Origin: an uncultured Chloroflexota bacterium | GTDB lineage: Bacteria; Chloroflexota; Chloroflexia; Thermomicrobiales; UBA6265 | Reading direction: 5' to 3' | Assembly (NCBI GenBank): GCA_937901745.1 | Contig: CALGSZ010000096.1 | Span: forward strand, 110,560-174,559 | DNA length: 64,000 nt | Shown: piece after piece, positions 8,674 through 17,007 of the stretch | Layout of the letters: every line of letters starts with the position of its first letter | Position numbering within the stretch: the first letter of the stretch is position 1 | The notes under the pieces: model-generated | Told to the model about the DNA's origin: nothing | The model's input: the letters and a program-made list of their open reading frames with translations, nothing else | Database searches by the model: none | Translations under genes and position numbers: made by a program

Positions 8674-9318
8674 CTACGCGCGCATCGTACCGGATGATGA
8701 GCTGTCCTGGGCAGTCGCCTTCCAAGCGGCATCGGCCATCTTGCGCGTCGCGTCAGCCGCGCCGGCGGCGACCTTGTGATCGTCCTTCGCCAACTCGTTG
8801 ACGACGACATCCTCGATGATGTGGTTGATGCGCTGGATCATGCCGGCGTAGCCACGCAGATGCTGCTCAGCCACGCCCGCGAGCCGAGCGTCACCTAGGG
8901 CGGTCGCGGTCGTGTGTAGCATCGTGTAACCGATCGCCGCCAGGTTGAACGCCGTGTAGTCGTCCCGTAGCGCCTTCGAGTTCCCCTCGGCGCGCATCAT
9001 GTCGATGATGCCAGCCGCCTTCCCAAGGAGCGCCGCACCTGCTTCCTTGATCGGGCTGCCTGCCGTTCCGCCGTACTGCTCTTGCAACGCCTTGAGCGCG
9101 TCGCGCTGCCGCTTGACGGTGTCGTGGAAGCTGCGCACGGCCTCGACCGCGATGGCATCGTCCTTGACCTGGCTAAGCTGGCGGTCAAGCGCCTCCTCGA
9201 TGTGGCTCTCGAGCGCGACCATGTCGCCGAGCCAGTCAGCAAGCGTCTTCTTGCTCTTGTCGTCGAGTCCGCCGACCATCCCCGTCGGCTCCATCTCCTG
9301 CTGCCCAAGCTCGCTCAT
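8674..9318 (-). CDS. Ferritin-like helical protein (DUF892/YciF-like), 214 aa
   Basis: The start ATG at 9318 is preceded by GGAG at five bases. The product is almost entirely helical, with four long amphipathic helices carrying spaced Glu and His residues (WLGDMVALESHIEEALDRQ; YAGMIQRINHIIEDVVVNE), like the ferritin-like YciE/YciF proteins of stress responses. No signal peptide is seen. It is a single-gene unit with its own terminator and a sigma-54-type site about 75 bases upstream, so it may belong to the sigma-54 regulon. The family call is from general pattern and moderately certain. Confidence 0.65.
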   Translation of the reverse strand: MSELGQQEMEPTGMVGGLDDKSKKTLADWLGDMVALESHIEEALDRQLSQVKDDAIAVEAVRSFHDTVKRQRDALKALQEQYGGTAGSPIKEAGAALLGKAAGIIDMMRAEGNSKALRDDYTAFNLAAIGYTMLHTTATALGDARLAGVAEQHLRGYAGMIQRINHIIEDVVVNELAKDDHKVAAGAADATRKMADAAWKATAQDSSSSGTMRA

Positions 9319-9387
9319 CGTCGCTCCGTCCTTTCCGTTCCAGACGCGCGCTGGATATGCGGGACCAAACATGTCCCTTCACTAGCC

Positions 9388-9406
9388 TTGGCACACGGCG
9401 TGCCAA
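9388..9406. promoter_or_regulatory. Palindromic, potentially bidirectional sigma-54 promoter
   Basis: TTGGCACACGGCGTGCCAA reads as a near-palindrome. On each strand a -24-like TTGGCAC is followed, ten bases after GG, by a GC dinucleotide (-12 element GTGC instead of TTGC). On the minus strand it lies about 75 bases before the ferritin-like gene; on the plus strand about 330 bases before the activator gene. It could equally be a symmetric operator that resembles a promoter. Confidence 0.5.
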
Positions 9407-9737
9407 CGTCTGCCGCCCAGTCACAGCTCGGGCAACGCGCTGACGTGGAAGGTGACTAGGATCACCGTGGTCGGCGCGCGGCTTCACGTTGCAGGATTCG
9501 TGGGATGCCCGGGCTGGCGAACTGGCTTCGAAGCCAGCTCCTCCAGGCGAATAGCGTGACGCTTTGGCCACTAGGGGAAACGCGCTCAGTGCGCGCCAAC
9601 CGTCAAAGATTCGCGTTGCATTCGTTGTGCAGATTCGTGCCAAGGGGTATAACTGACGAAACAGCCAATGAGCCAGAGGGTCTGAAACCCGGAAGCCGCG
9701 GGAAACTATCGGCATCACGCCTCTAGAGGCTTTACAC
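9407..9737. other. Non-coding leader region of the sigma-54 activator gene
   Basis: About 330 bases without a supported gene. It contains repeated ATTCG/GTTGC-type words around 9609-9640 and a minus-strand TTGGCACG-like word at 9629-9643 whose GG-to-GC spacing is nine rather than ten bases. I see no RNA gene here. Confidence 0.4.
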
Positions 9738-11138
9738 ATGCGACGGATTCTGATTGCAGATGACGAGCCCTCGGTCCGCGATGTGCTGCGGAACCTGATG
9801 GAAGACGAGGGCTATGAGGTCAGCGAGGCGGGCAGCGGCGACGAGGTCCTGGCCGCGCTATCCACGCCCGGCAACGGCTCGCCCGATCTCGTCATCATGG
9901 ATGTCTATATGCCCGGCAAGAGCGGGTTGGACGTGCTACGCGAGGTGCGAAAGGGAACCGGCCAAGCGGCTGGCGCTCAGCTGCCGGTGCTGGTGATTAC
10001 CGGGCGCGGCACTTCCAAGACCGCCATCGAAGCCATCCAGCTTGGCGCCTACGACTACATCACCAAGCCGTTCGACATCGACGATGTGGCCGTCACCGTC
10101 AAGCGGTTCTTCGAGTGGCAGGACCTGAACGAGCAGGTCGTGAACCTCTCGACCCAGCTCGGTGAGCGCGACCCGGACGAAGTCTTGATCGGCAACAGCC
10201 CGGCGATGCAGGAGGTCTACAAGACGATCGGGCGCGTTGCCCGCTCCGACGCGACCGTCCTCATCTCCGGCGAGACGGGAACCGGCAAAGAGCTCGTCGC
10301 GACGATCCTACACCGCACCTCGAGCTATTCGCGCGGCCCGCTGATCAAAGTGAACTGCGCCGCCCTCCCGGAGACGCTGCTCGAGAGCGAGCTCTTCGGC
10401 CATGAGAAGGGCGCGTTCACCGGGGCGGTCACCCAGCGCAAGGGCCGGTTCGAGATGGCCCACAAGGGGACAATCTTCCTCGACGAGATCGGCGAGATGA
10501 CGCTCGCCACGCAGAAGAAGCTCCTGCGAGTTCTCCAAGAACGGGAATTCGAGCGCGTCGGCGGATCAACGACGGTCAAGGTCGATACTCGCGTCATCGC
10601 GGCGACCAACAAGAATTTGCAGCATGAGATCGCGGAGGGCCGGTTCCGCGAGGATCTCTACTACCGGCTGAATGTGATCTCGATCTACCTGCCGCCGCTG
10701 CGCGATCGGGGCGACGACATTCGCCTGCTTGTCGAGCACTTCCTTCACAAGCACCGCGCCTATCCCGGCGCGCCTCCCGCTCGGATCAGCGAGGGGGCAA
10801 TGGAGGCGCTGCGCTCCTACCACTGGCCAGGCAACGTGCGCGAGTTGGAGAACGTGATCGAGCGAGCCGTCATCCTCTCGCAAGGCGGCGTCATTACGGA
10901 AGATCTGATCAACTTCAGCGGCGCCGACAATCGCCGGTTCATTGATATCAGCCAGCGCCTGCGCGAGGGGATGCGCTTGAGTGACCTCCTGGCCGATGTC
11001 GAGCGCCAGGCTGTCGCGGAAGCGCTCAATCTGACGCAGGGAGACCGCGTCGCCGCGGCGGCGATGCTTGGCGTCCGGCTCGAGGAGCTTCAGGACCGCG
11101 TCCAGGCATTCGGCCTTGAGACGGCCACCGCTCGCTGA
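9738..11138 (+). CDS. NtrC-family sigma-54-dependent response regulator
   Basis: 466 residues in three domains. The receiver domain (1-125) has the phosphorylation site Asp55 in VIMDVYMP. The AAA+ domain (about 148-385) has Walker A GETGTGKE at 178-185, the sigma-54-contacting loop GAFTGA at 225-230, Walker B IFLDE at 246-250 and an arginine-finger region (REDLYYRLNV). The C-terminus is a Fis-type helix-turn-helix. The intact GAFTGA loop shows it activates sigma-54 polymerase. No histidine kinase is adjacent, so its input is unknown. It probably drives the nearby -24/-12 promoters. AGAGG lies eight bases before the ATG. Confidence 0.95.
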   Translation: MRRILIADDEPSVRDVLRNLMEDEGYEVSEAGSGDEVLAALSTPGNGSPDLVIMDVYMPGKSGLDVLREVRKGTGQAAGAQLPVLVITGRGTSKTAIEAIQLGAYDYITKPFDIDDVAVTVKRFFEWQDLNEQVVNLSTQLGERDPDEVLIGNSPAMQEVYKTIGRVARSDATVLISGETGTGKELVATILHRTSSYSRGPLIKVNCAALPETLLESELFGHEKGAFTGAVTQRKGRFEMAHKGTIFLDEIGEMTLATQKKLLRVLQEREFERVGGSTTVKVDTRVIAATNKNLQHEIAEGRFREDLYYRLNVISIYLPPLRDRGDDIRLLVEHFLHKHRAYPGAPPARISEGAMEALRSYHWPGNVRELENVIERAVILSQGGVITEDLINFSGADNRRFIDISQRLREGMRLSDLLADVERQAVAEALNLTQGDRVAAAAMLGVRLEELQDRVQAFGLETATAR

Positions 11139-11193
11139 GCTCGCACCGCTTCCAATCAGAGCTCGGATGGGCATGACCTTCACCGGGGATGCC

Positions 11194-11222
11194 GAGTGAG
11201 CGGCCAGTTAGGCCGCTCACTC
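11194..11222 (+). terminator. Hairpin downstream of the sigma-54 activator gene
   Basis: Perfect 12-bp inverted repeat GAGTGAGCGGCC / GGCCGCTCACTC with a 5-base loop, about 55 bases after the stop codon. No T-run follows, so termination would be weak or factor-assisted. Confidence 0.6.
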
Positions 11223-11509
11223 GTCGGGACTGCTCGGGAGCCAAGGGAGGAAGTTAGAGGCTGTTGGTGGCTCCTGGGGAAAGCATCGTACGCCCTGGCG
11301 GAGCCGAGAGGTGGGCGCCGATGGTGGGCGCGGATGCTTCGCGCCAATGCAGGAGGCGGCCCCGAGCAGCTATCGAGTTAATCCGGGAGGGGTGGTTTCG
11401 GATCCCCGTTCCCGCCGATTTGCTTCATCGCACGATCTGTGCCAAACACCTCGCAGAGAGACTTCGGCAACGCCTTGAGATCGTGAAGTTTTGCTCACGC
11501 CCCTTCTCT

Positions 11510-11525
11510 TTGGCACGGGTCTTGC
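11510..11525 (+). promoter_or_regulatory. Sigma-54 (-24/-12) promoter upstream of the lone receiver gene
   Basis: TTGGCACGGGTCTTGC matches the sigma-54 consensus completely, with ten bases between GG and GC. It lies about 125 bases upstream of the receiver gene at 11651. The rest of the roughly 510-base gap between the activator and this gene (11139-11650) shows only the hairpin at 11194-11222 and no supported ORF; activator sites may lie in 11230-11500. Confidence 0.85.
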
Positions 11526-11650
11526 GATCCCACGGTTCCGGCTGGGATGTCTTCGACCTCCCTCAGGTAAGCGATTCGGAATCACTCAACCGGGATAGGC
11601 CGATGCGGGCATTAGTGACTGGCGACTAGACACCATGGGACGACGAACGC

Positions 11651-12049
11651 ATGAGTCATTTGATCTTGGTCGTGGATGACGAGCCTGCGATTCGGCAGGC
11701 GGTACAGCTCGTCCTCGAAGACGAAAACTTCACAGTCGCTACCGCCCCCAACGGCGCCGCCGCTCTGGCGTTACTCGACACCATTTGTCCCGACGCAATC
11801 CTGCTCGACCTCTGCATGCCGATCATGGACGGCTATGAGTTTCTCGCCGCGTATCGCGATCGGCCGGATGGCAACGCGGTCGTCATCGTCTGCTCCACCT
11901 ATGCCAGTCGATCGCGATTGCGAGAGTTGGACGCTGACGGATTCATCGGCAAGCCTTTCGATATCAACGAATTGATCGAGCTCCTTCAGACTCTGCTCCA
12001 ACAACCAGGGCGACGTCCGGCCTCCGCGGCAGCGCGCGCGGTCCCTTAG
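11651..12049 (+). CDS. Single-domain response regulator (CheY-like receiver)
   Basis: 132 residues forming one receiver domain: the acidic pair VVDDEP at 8-12, phospho-acceptor Asp53 in LLDLCMP, conserved Ser/Thr in VCSTYA and Lys in FIGKPFD. There is no output domain; the Ala/Arg-rich tail is short. Such proteins act in phosphorelays or by protein contact. The gene lies behind a full-consensus sigma-54 promoter and 140 bases before a sugar importer that has its own sigma-54 site. The ribosome binding site is weak. Confidence 0.9.
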   Translation: MSHLILVVDDEPAIRQAVQLVLEDENFTVATAPNGAAALALLDTICPDAILLDLCMPIMDGYEFLAAYRDRPDGNAVVIVCSTYASRSRLRELDADGFIGKPFDINELIELLQTLLQQPGRRPASAAARAVP

Positions 12050-12092
12050 GCTCCTAGCCAGCGCGTGACTAGCCCGGCAAGCCTACGGCCGA

Positions 12093-12108
12093 TTGGTACG
12101 GTTCTTGC
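12093..12108 (+). promoter_or_regulatory. Sigma-54-type promoter upstream of the sugar ABC importer
   Basis: TTGGTACGGTTCTTGC fits the consensus with one change (C to T in the -24 element), and the invariant GG and GC are ten bases apart. The -12 element is 81 bases before the ATG of the binding-protein gene at 12189. Confidence 0.75.
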
Positions 12109-12188
12109 TGCCGCAAGCCCGCGGCGCCCTGACTTTCAGGCACAACTCACAATCGCCGCCACTTCTCACTCGCGAAAGGAGTGACAGC

Positions 12189-13571
12189 ATGGGCAGCCTC
12201 GCGCAGAGCCAACGGCGGTCGACCAGACGACGATTCCTTCAAGGCGCGGGCGCCCTGGGCACGAGCGCGCTCCTCCCGGCAATCGTCCGGGGTCGCGCCG
12301 CCGCTCAAACGCCGCCCACTTTCGACCGGGAAGCCTCGATCACCTCGTGGGGGTTCGGTGCTGAGGAAACCAACCCCATGGCCTTCACCCGAATCAATGC
12401 CTTCCGTGAGGCCTATCCATCAATCGAGCTAGAACTGGTGCCGGAGTTCGACGACCAGAAGCTGCTGACCGGCTTTGCCGCGAAGCAGCTGCCGGACCTC
12501 CTTTGGATGGATCGCTTCCGCATCGCGAGCTGGGCCGCGCGCGGCGTGCTGCAGCCACTCGATGACCTCATCGCGGCATCCGGGATCGATCTCGAGTCGT
12601 ACTACCCGGCCGCGCTCGACGAGGTCACCTACGAGGGGAAGATCTACGGCATCCCGCAGTTCATGGATGTCCGCGGGCTCTACGTCAGCCTCGACGCGCT
12701 CGGAGAAATCGGTCAGGACATCGAACAGCTCGACACATCAGACTGGGACCAGCTCGCTCGACTTGGCGCCGAGTTGCTGCGGCGCGATGGGGATCGCGTC
12801 GAGCGGTGGGGGTTCGATCACAAGCTCCAGGCGGGGCACATCTACCTGTGGTCGCAAGGCAACGGCGGCACCTTGCTGAGCGAGGACGCCCAAGAAGCGA
12901 CCTTCGCCGATCCGAAGGCAGTCGAGGCGCTGGCCTGGGGCGTCGACGCCTACAAGCGTCAAGGCGGCTTCAAGCTCTACGAAGGATTCGCGACGACCTG
13001 GCAAGGGGACGAGCAGTTCGCTCGCGGCCAGGTGGCGATGACCGTCTACGAAAGCTGGATGCTCGGCATCGTGGCGCGCGTGGCGCCGGACCTCAACTTC
13101 CGAGTGCTGCCGATCAAGGCGCGAGGCGGGGATCAGCTCGTCAGCTACAGCGGCGGTCCGGCCTGGTGCATCCCGAACGGCGCGAACGATCCTGAAGCAG
13201 CCTGGGTCTTCATCGAGTTCATGAACCGGCTCGATACCTGGCGAACCGGCGCGGCAGGCGTCAAGGAGTTCCAGGTGAGCGAGGGGCGGCCCTATATCCC
13301 GTCGCTGACCGCGCATAAGGAAGCGGATCAGATGCAGATCGAGGAGTTCTACGAGCCGATCGCCCCGCAGCTCGACGAAGCCGTCCAGCTCTGGCCGCGG
13401 ATCCTCGAGCAGAGCTTCATTCGACCAGTCTCGAAGTCGCCAATCGGCGCTCAGCTCCACGACATCCTCCAGCAGGAGGGGGTCATGCCCGCGCTGCGCG
13501 AGGAGAAGTCGCCGGAAGATGCGATGGCGGATGCCACCCAGAGCGCCCAGGACGCGATTGACAGCCAGTAG
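12189..13571 (+). CDS. Sugar ABC transporter substrate-binding protein
   Basis: 460 residues. The ATG at 12189 has AAAGGAG eight bases upstream. A twin-arginine signal (STRRRFLQGAGALG) precedes a family-1 extracellular solute-binding fold, with FNDQ/LPDLLWMDRFRIASWAARGVLQPLDDL-type features typical of sugar binders (LPDLLWMD, then GIPQFMDVRGLYV). It is followed by two MalF/MalG-type permeases in the same direction, so it delivers a sugar or glycerol-phosphate-like substrate to them. No local ATPase is encoded, as is common where a shared MsiK-type ATPase serves many importers. Expression probably depends on the sigma-54 site upstream. Confidence 0.92.
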   Translation: MGSLAQSQRRSTRRRFLQGAGALGTSALLPAIVRGRAAAQTPPTFDREASITSWGFGAEETNPMAFTRINAFREAYPSIELELVPEFDDQKLLTGFAAKQLPDLLWMDRFRIASWAARGVLQPLDDLIAASGIDLESYYPAALDEVTYEGKIYGIPQFMDVRGLYVSLDALGEIGQDIEQLDTSDWDQLARLGAELLRRDGDRVERWGFDHKLQAGHIYLWSQGNGGTLLSEDAQEATFADPKAVEALAWGVDAYKRQGGFKLYEGFATTWQGDEQFARGQVAMTVYESWMLGIVARVAPDLNFRVLPIKARGGDQLVSYSGGPAWCIPNGANDPEAAWVFIEFMNRLDTWRTGAAGVKEFQVSEGRPYIPSLTAHKEADQMQIEEFYEPIAPQLDEAVQLWPRILEQSFIRPVSKSPIGAQLHDILQQEGVMPALREEKSPEDAMADATQSAQDAIDSQ

Positions 13572-13684
13572 CGCAACCAGTCGCAGCGGGATTCGACCGC
13601 GCTCAATTGCCGCCGTGCCCGGCACCCGCCGCGCGTGGACGATGAGCGGAAGGGACCGCGCTGCCCAAAGGGAGTTTCCTGCCG

Positions 13685-14593
13685 ATGGCGTACCTGACCA
13701 CGCCGCGCCGCCGTGCATCTGACGAGACGATCGCCGGCTGGCTGGCGATCAGCCCGTGGCTCGTAGGCTTCGCGATCTTCACCCTCGGCCCGGTCGCGGC
13801 CTCGCTCTACTTCAGCTTCACGAAGTACGACGTGCTCTCGGATCCGGTATGGATCGGGCTGGCGAACTATCGCGAGCTGCTGACCGACGATCCCTTGTTC
13901 GTCAAGGCAATCCGCAATACTGTCGTCTACACGCTCCTTTACGTGCCGCTCCACATCGTGACGGCGCTCGGGGTGGCGCTTCTGCTGAACCAGGCGCGGC
14001 ACTTCACCGGGGTCTTTCGGACGCTCTTCTACCTGCCCTCGATCACGCCGGCCGTCGCCACAGCCTATCTCTGGATCGGCATCCTCAACCCGAACGACGG
14101 CATCGTCAATCGCGCCCTGCGGGCCGTCGGGCTGCCGGCGCCTGCCTGGACGGTCGATCCCTTCTGGACGAAGCCGACGATCGTGGTCTCTCAGATCTGG
14201 CTGCTCGGCGGGGCGATGATCATCTTTCTCGCCGGGCTGCGTGGCGTGCCAGTCGTCCTCTATGAGGCGGCGAAGCTCGACGGGGCGAACGCCTGGCAGC
14301 GGCTGCGCGACGTCACCTTGCCAATGCTCTCAGGCGTCACGTTCTTCATCGCGACAGTCAGCACGATCAATGCGCTGCAAGTGTTCACGCAGGGGTATGT
14401 GATGTTCGACCGCAACGGCGGACCGGGCGGCTCGGCGCTCTTCATCATCATGTACCTCTTCAAGAACGCCTTCGAGTATTTCCGGATGGGCTACGCCTCG
14501 GCCATCGCCTGGCTCGTTTTCCTGCTCATCCTGGCGCTAACGCTGGTCCAGTTCCGGTTGGCGAAGCGCTGGGTCTTCTACGAGACGGAATGA
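13685..14593 (+). CDS. Sugar ABC transporter permease (MalF/UgpA type)
   Basis: 302 residues, six predicted membrane segments beginning at WLAISPWLVGFAIFTLGPVAAS. The EAA loop that docks the ATPase is visible as EAAKLDGANAWQRLRDVTLP. It is 113 bases downstream of the binding protein and 26 bases upstream of the second permease. It forms one half of the membrane channel. Substrate unknown. Confidence 0.93.
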   Translation: MAYLTTPRRRASDETIAGWLAISPWLVGFAIFTLGPVAASLYFSFTKYDVLSDPVWIGLANYRELLTDDPLFVKAIRNTVVYTLLYVPLHIVTALGVALLLNQARHFTGVFRTLFYLPSITPAVATAYLWIGILNPNDGIVNRALRAVGLPAPAWTVDPFWTKPTIVVSQIWLLGGAMIIFLAGLRGVPVVLYEAAKLDGANAWQRLRDVTLPMLSGVTFFIATVSTINALQVFTQGYVMFDRNGGPGGSALFIIMYLFKNAFEYFRMGYASAIAWLVFLLILALTLVQFRLAKRWVFYETE

Positions 14594-14619
14594 GCGCCGG
14601 AGAAAGGAGGTAGGCACGG

Positions 14620-15507
14620 ATGGCCACGACGATGCCGGTCCGCGAGGCCGCCACGCCTCGGCGAGAGACGGAGCGGCAGCCCGGCGAGCGCCGACTGGAT
14701 TGGCGTCAGGCAGCGGTCTATGCCGCGCTCATCGCGCTTGCCACCCTCTTCACCATCCCCTTTCTCTGGCTGATCTCAACCTCGCTCAAGCCGCCCGATC
14801 AGGTCTTCTCCGACGAGTGGATCCCTAACGTCATCGCCTTCGACAACTACGCGGATGTCTTTCGCTACGCGCCGGTTTTCCGCTGGCTCAGGAATAGCTT
14901 CCTCGTGGCGACGCTCGGCGCGGCGAGCGTGGTGTTCTCCAGCGCTCTCGTCGCCTATGGCTTCGCGCGCCTGCGATTTCGCGGCCGGCGCGTCCTCTTC
15001 GCGCTGGTTATCGGGACCTATATGATCCCCACCGCCGTGACAATGGTGCCGACGTTCCTGATTTGGAACGAGCTTGGCGCGGTCGGGACGTACTACCCGC
15101 TGTGGGCCGGCAACCTCTTCGGCTCGGCGTTCTACATCTTCATGCTGCGGCAGTTCTTCCTGACGATCCCTCAGGATCTCGTTGACGCTGCCCGAGTCGA
15201 CGGAGCGGGGTACTTTCGGATCTTCGCCGGCGTCCTCTTGCCATTGCTGAAGCCGGCCATGGCCGCGGTCGCGATCTTCGAGTTCCAGGCGAAGTGGAAC
15301 GATTTCATGACCCCGCTGATCTATCTCAACAAGCCGGCGATGTACACGATGGCGCTCGGGCTCGGGTCGTTCAAGTCGGAGTATGAGACGCAGTGGGCGC
15401 TGTGGATGGCGGCGTCAGTCATCTTCACGGTGCCAATGATCCTCCTCTTCTTCCTGGCGCAGCGATTCTTCATCGAGGGGATTGCGACTTCCGGGATCAA
15501 GGGGTAG
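14620..15507 (+). CDS. Sugar ABC transporter permease (MalG/UgpE type)
   Basis: 295 residues with AAAGGAGG nine bases before the ATG. A hydrophilic N-terminal extension rich in Arg and Glu (about 25 residues) precedes six membrane segments. The EAA loop is DLVDAARVDGAGYFRIFAGVLLP, and the C-terminus ends in EGIATSGIKG, typical of MalG-type subunits. It is the last gene of the importer operon; no terminator with a T-run was found after it. Confidence 0.93.
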   Translation: MATTMPVREAATPRRETERQPGERRLDWRQAAVYAALIALATLFTIPFLWLISTSLKPPDQVFSDEWIPNVIAFDNYADVFRYAPVFRWLRNSFLVATLGAASVVFSSALVAYGFARLRFRGRRVLFALVIGTYMIPTAVTMVPTFLIWNELGAVGTYYPLWAGNLFGSAFYIFMLRQFFLTIPQDLVDAARVDGAGYFRIFAGVLLPLLKPAMAAVAIFEFQAKWNDFMTPLIYLNKPAMYTMALGLGSFKSEYETQWALWMAASVIFTVPMILLFFLAQRFFIEGIATSGIKG

Positions 15508-15610
15508 CCGTGGCGGCAAGCAGGAGGCGACGCGCTTCGCGTGGGGTAACCTTTGAGCCGGTACGCCGCAGACGACGTTAGCCGTTTTTCCGTAAACCTT
15601 CGGGGAAATC

Positions 15611-15844
15611 ATGACGATTGAGACTCGACCTCGTTGGCTGGTTTGGCATCATCGCTGGACATTGCGCCTCGTCCTCTTCGCCGCGACACTCGCCCTGCTC
15701 ACGCTTTTCTCCGCGGCGAACTATGTCCTCGTTGACCTGCGCTTGCTGATCTGGGAAGGCGACGTCCGTCTCTGCTGGGCGCTTCTCATGGCTGCCGGTA
15801 TTGGATTTGTGCTCGGTCTCCTGGCTCCGCGGTTGCTGCGCTGA
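15611..15844 (+). CDS. Small two-span membrane protein, 77 aa
   Basis: Two hydrophobic segments (LVLFAATLALLTLFSAANYV and LCWALLMAAGIGFVLGLLAP) with a basic N-terminus, an architecture like LapA-domain proteins. GGGGA lies near the ATG. Its last 59 bases overlap the 3' end of the convergent phosphodiesterase gene. Function unknown. Confidence 0.6.
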   Translation: MTIETRPRWLVWHHRWTLRLVLFAATLALLTLFSAANYVLVDLRLLIWEGDVRLCWALLMAAGIGFVLGLLAPRLLR

Positions 15845-16760
15845 CCGGAGTCGCCTCCGCCGCCGGTCGCCAGAGGCGCTCCAAAGGCTGCCGCTCGCGT
15901 CGCGTCGGTCCGAGCAGCCTCAGGATCGCCAGGTTGTCAGTGGTGATGGCATCGACCCCAAGCTGGACCAGCTCGTTGACACGCTCGATGTCGTTGACCG
16001 TCCACGCGGCGATGAGCAGATTGTGCTCCTCCAGCCAAGCCGCCCGCTCCTCATCGAGCAGGCCGTGCTGAATCGAGACGCCGTCAATAACCTCGGCCAG
16101 ACTCGGATCCTCCTCCAGCACGCGAAACCGGGAGCCGGTCGCGATGCTGAAGAACCGCCAGACATCTGGCTCGCGTTCCGCAAAGACGCGTAAGACGTTG
16201 GGCTCAGCCGAGACGACGATCACCTGGCGCTGTCCGCGACGTTGGGCCAGGAAGTCGAAGACAAGCTCGAGAAACTCCGGTGTACTGGATTTCAGGTCCA
16301 GCTTGATGGCATCCGCGCCCGCGGCCGCGATCCAGATCCGCTCCAGCGGCGGTCCACGAAAGACCACGCCGCCGAACCAAGGCACGGGCGCGGCGTGCGC
16401 CGCGTACAGCCGGCCGTTCAGCGGGACGACGTCGACTTCGATGATGTTGGCGTCGAAGGCGAGGGCTTCGAGCGTGGACTCGACGCTGTTCCCCGAGTTG
16501 TGCGCAATCGCATAGACCTGGGAGTAATCATCCAAGAGCTCCGCGTCGAAGTCCTGGTAGAACTGGACCGGCCGCAGGCCGCTGGTCAGCTCCGAACCGC
16601 GCTCCGGATCGAAGATCAGGATCCGGAGGAAGGCGAGGCAGGCAGCGATGACGACGAGCGCGGCGAGGACGATCACGCCTTCGACGACCGCGACGATCAG
16701 CCGTGCCCGATCCCGCCACGTCGCGCGTTTCGCCGTCCTCTGCTGCGTGGTGTCGGTCAT
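15786..16760 (-). CDS. Membrane-anchored glycerophosphodiester phosphodiesterase-like protein
   Basis: 324 residues; the ATG at 16760 has GGAGGAGG upstream. One N-terminal membrane segment (LIVAVVEGVIVLAALVVIAACLAFL) anchors an extracellular GDPD TIM barrel. Metal ligands are recognisable: Glu in SVESTLEAL, Glu and Asp in IIEVDVV, His in YAAHAAP. The usual catalytic HR pair is HN here (AHNSGNS), so phosphate binding may be altered or the enzyme may have another substrate. The C-terminus WTVNDIERVNELVQLGVDAITTDN is typical of the family. The 3' end overlaps the convergent small membrane gene by 59 bases. Confidence 0.85.
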   Translation of the reverse strand: MTDTTQQRTAKRATWRDRARLIVAVVEGVIVLAALVVIAACLAFLRILIFDPERGSELTSGLRPVQFYQDFDAELLDDYSQVYAIAHNSGNSVESTLEALAFDANIIEVDVVPLNGRLYAAHAAPVPWFGGVVFRGPPLERIWIAAAGADAIKLDLKSSTPEFLELVFDFLAQRRGQRQVIVVSAEPNVLRVFAEREPDVWRFFSIATGSRFRVLEEDPSLAEVIDGVSIQHGLLDEERAAWLEEHNLLIAAWTVNDIERVNELVQLGVDAITTDNLAILRLLGPTRRERQPLERLWRPAAEATPVSAATAEPGDRAQIQYRQP

Positions 16761-16896
16761 GCGCTACCTCCTCCGCGCCACGACCTCCGCTGCATCACCT
16801 GAACGTGGTGACCGTCTCCCACGGAGACGGACGAGCAGCCCCCGCCCATCGCGGGAAATTAGGGAGCGCCGATCTGGCGCGGCCTGATTCCGCTTA

Positions 16897-16906
16897 CCAA
16901 TATTGG
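16897..16906. promoter_or_regulatory. Perfect 10-bp palindrome in intergenic region
   Basis: CCAATATTGG lies between the phosphodiesterase gene and the topoisomerase gene. It could be an operator half-site pair; nothing ties it to a regulator, and the rest of the 247-base gap shows nothing else. Confidence 0.2.
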
Positions 16907-17007
16907 GGCGTGGAGCGCTAGCGCATGCGTGGATCGTTAGCCGGATACTTCCTAGAAGGCTCGGAGGGAAATGCATCGCAATCCGCGACGTCACGCTTTC
17001 GCGGGAC

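Noticed and set aside
9629..9643. Minus-strand TTGGCACG-N-TGC as a sigma-54 promoter
   Set aside because: Only nine bases separate GG and GC; sigma-54 is strict about ten.
12738..13718. 326-codon open frame on the minus strand
   Set aside because: Shadow of the sugar-binding protein gene; no domain, Arg/Leu-rich low-complexity composition.
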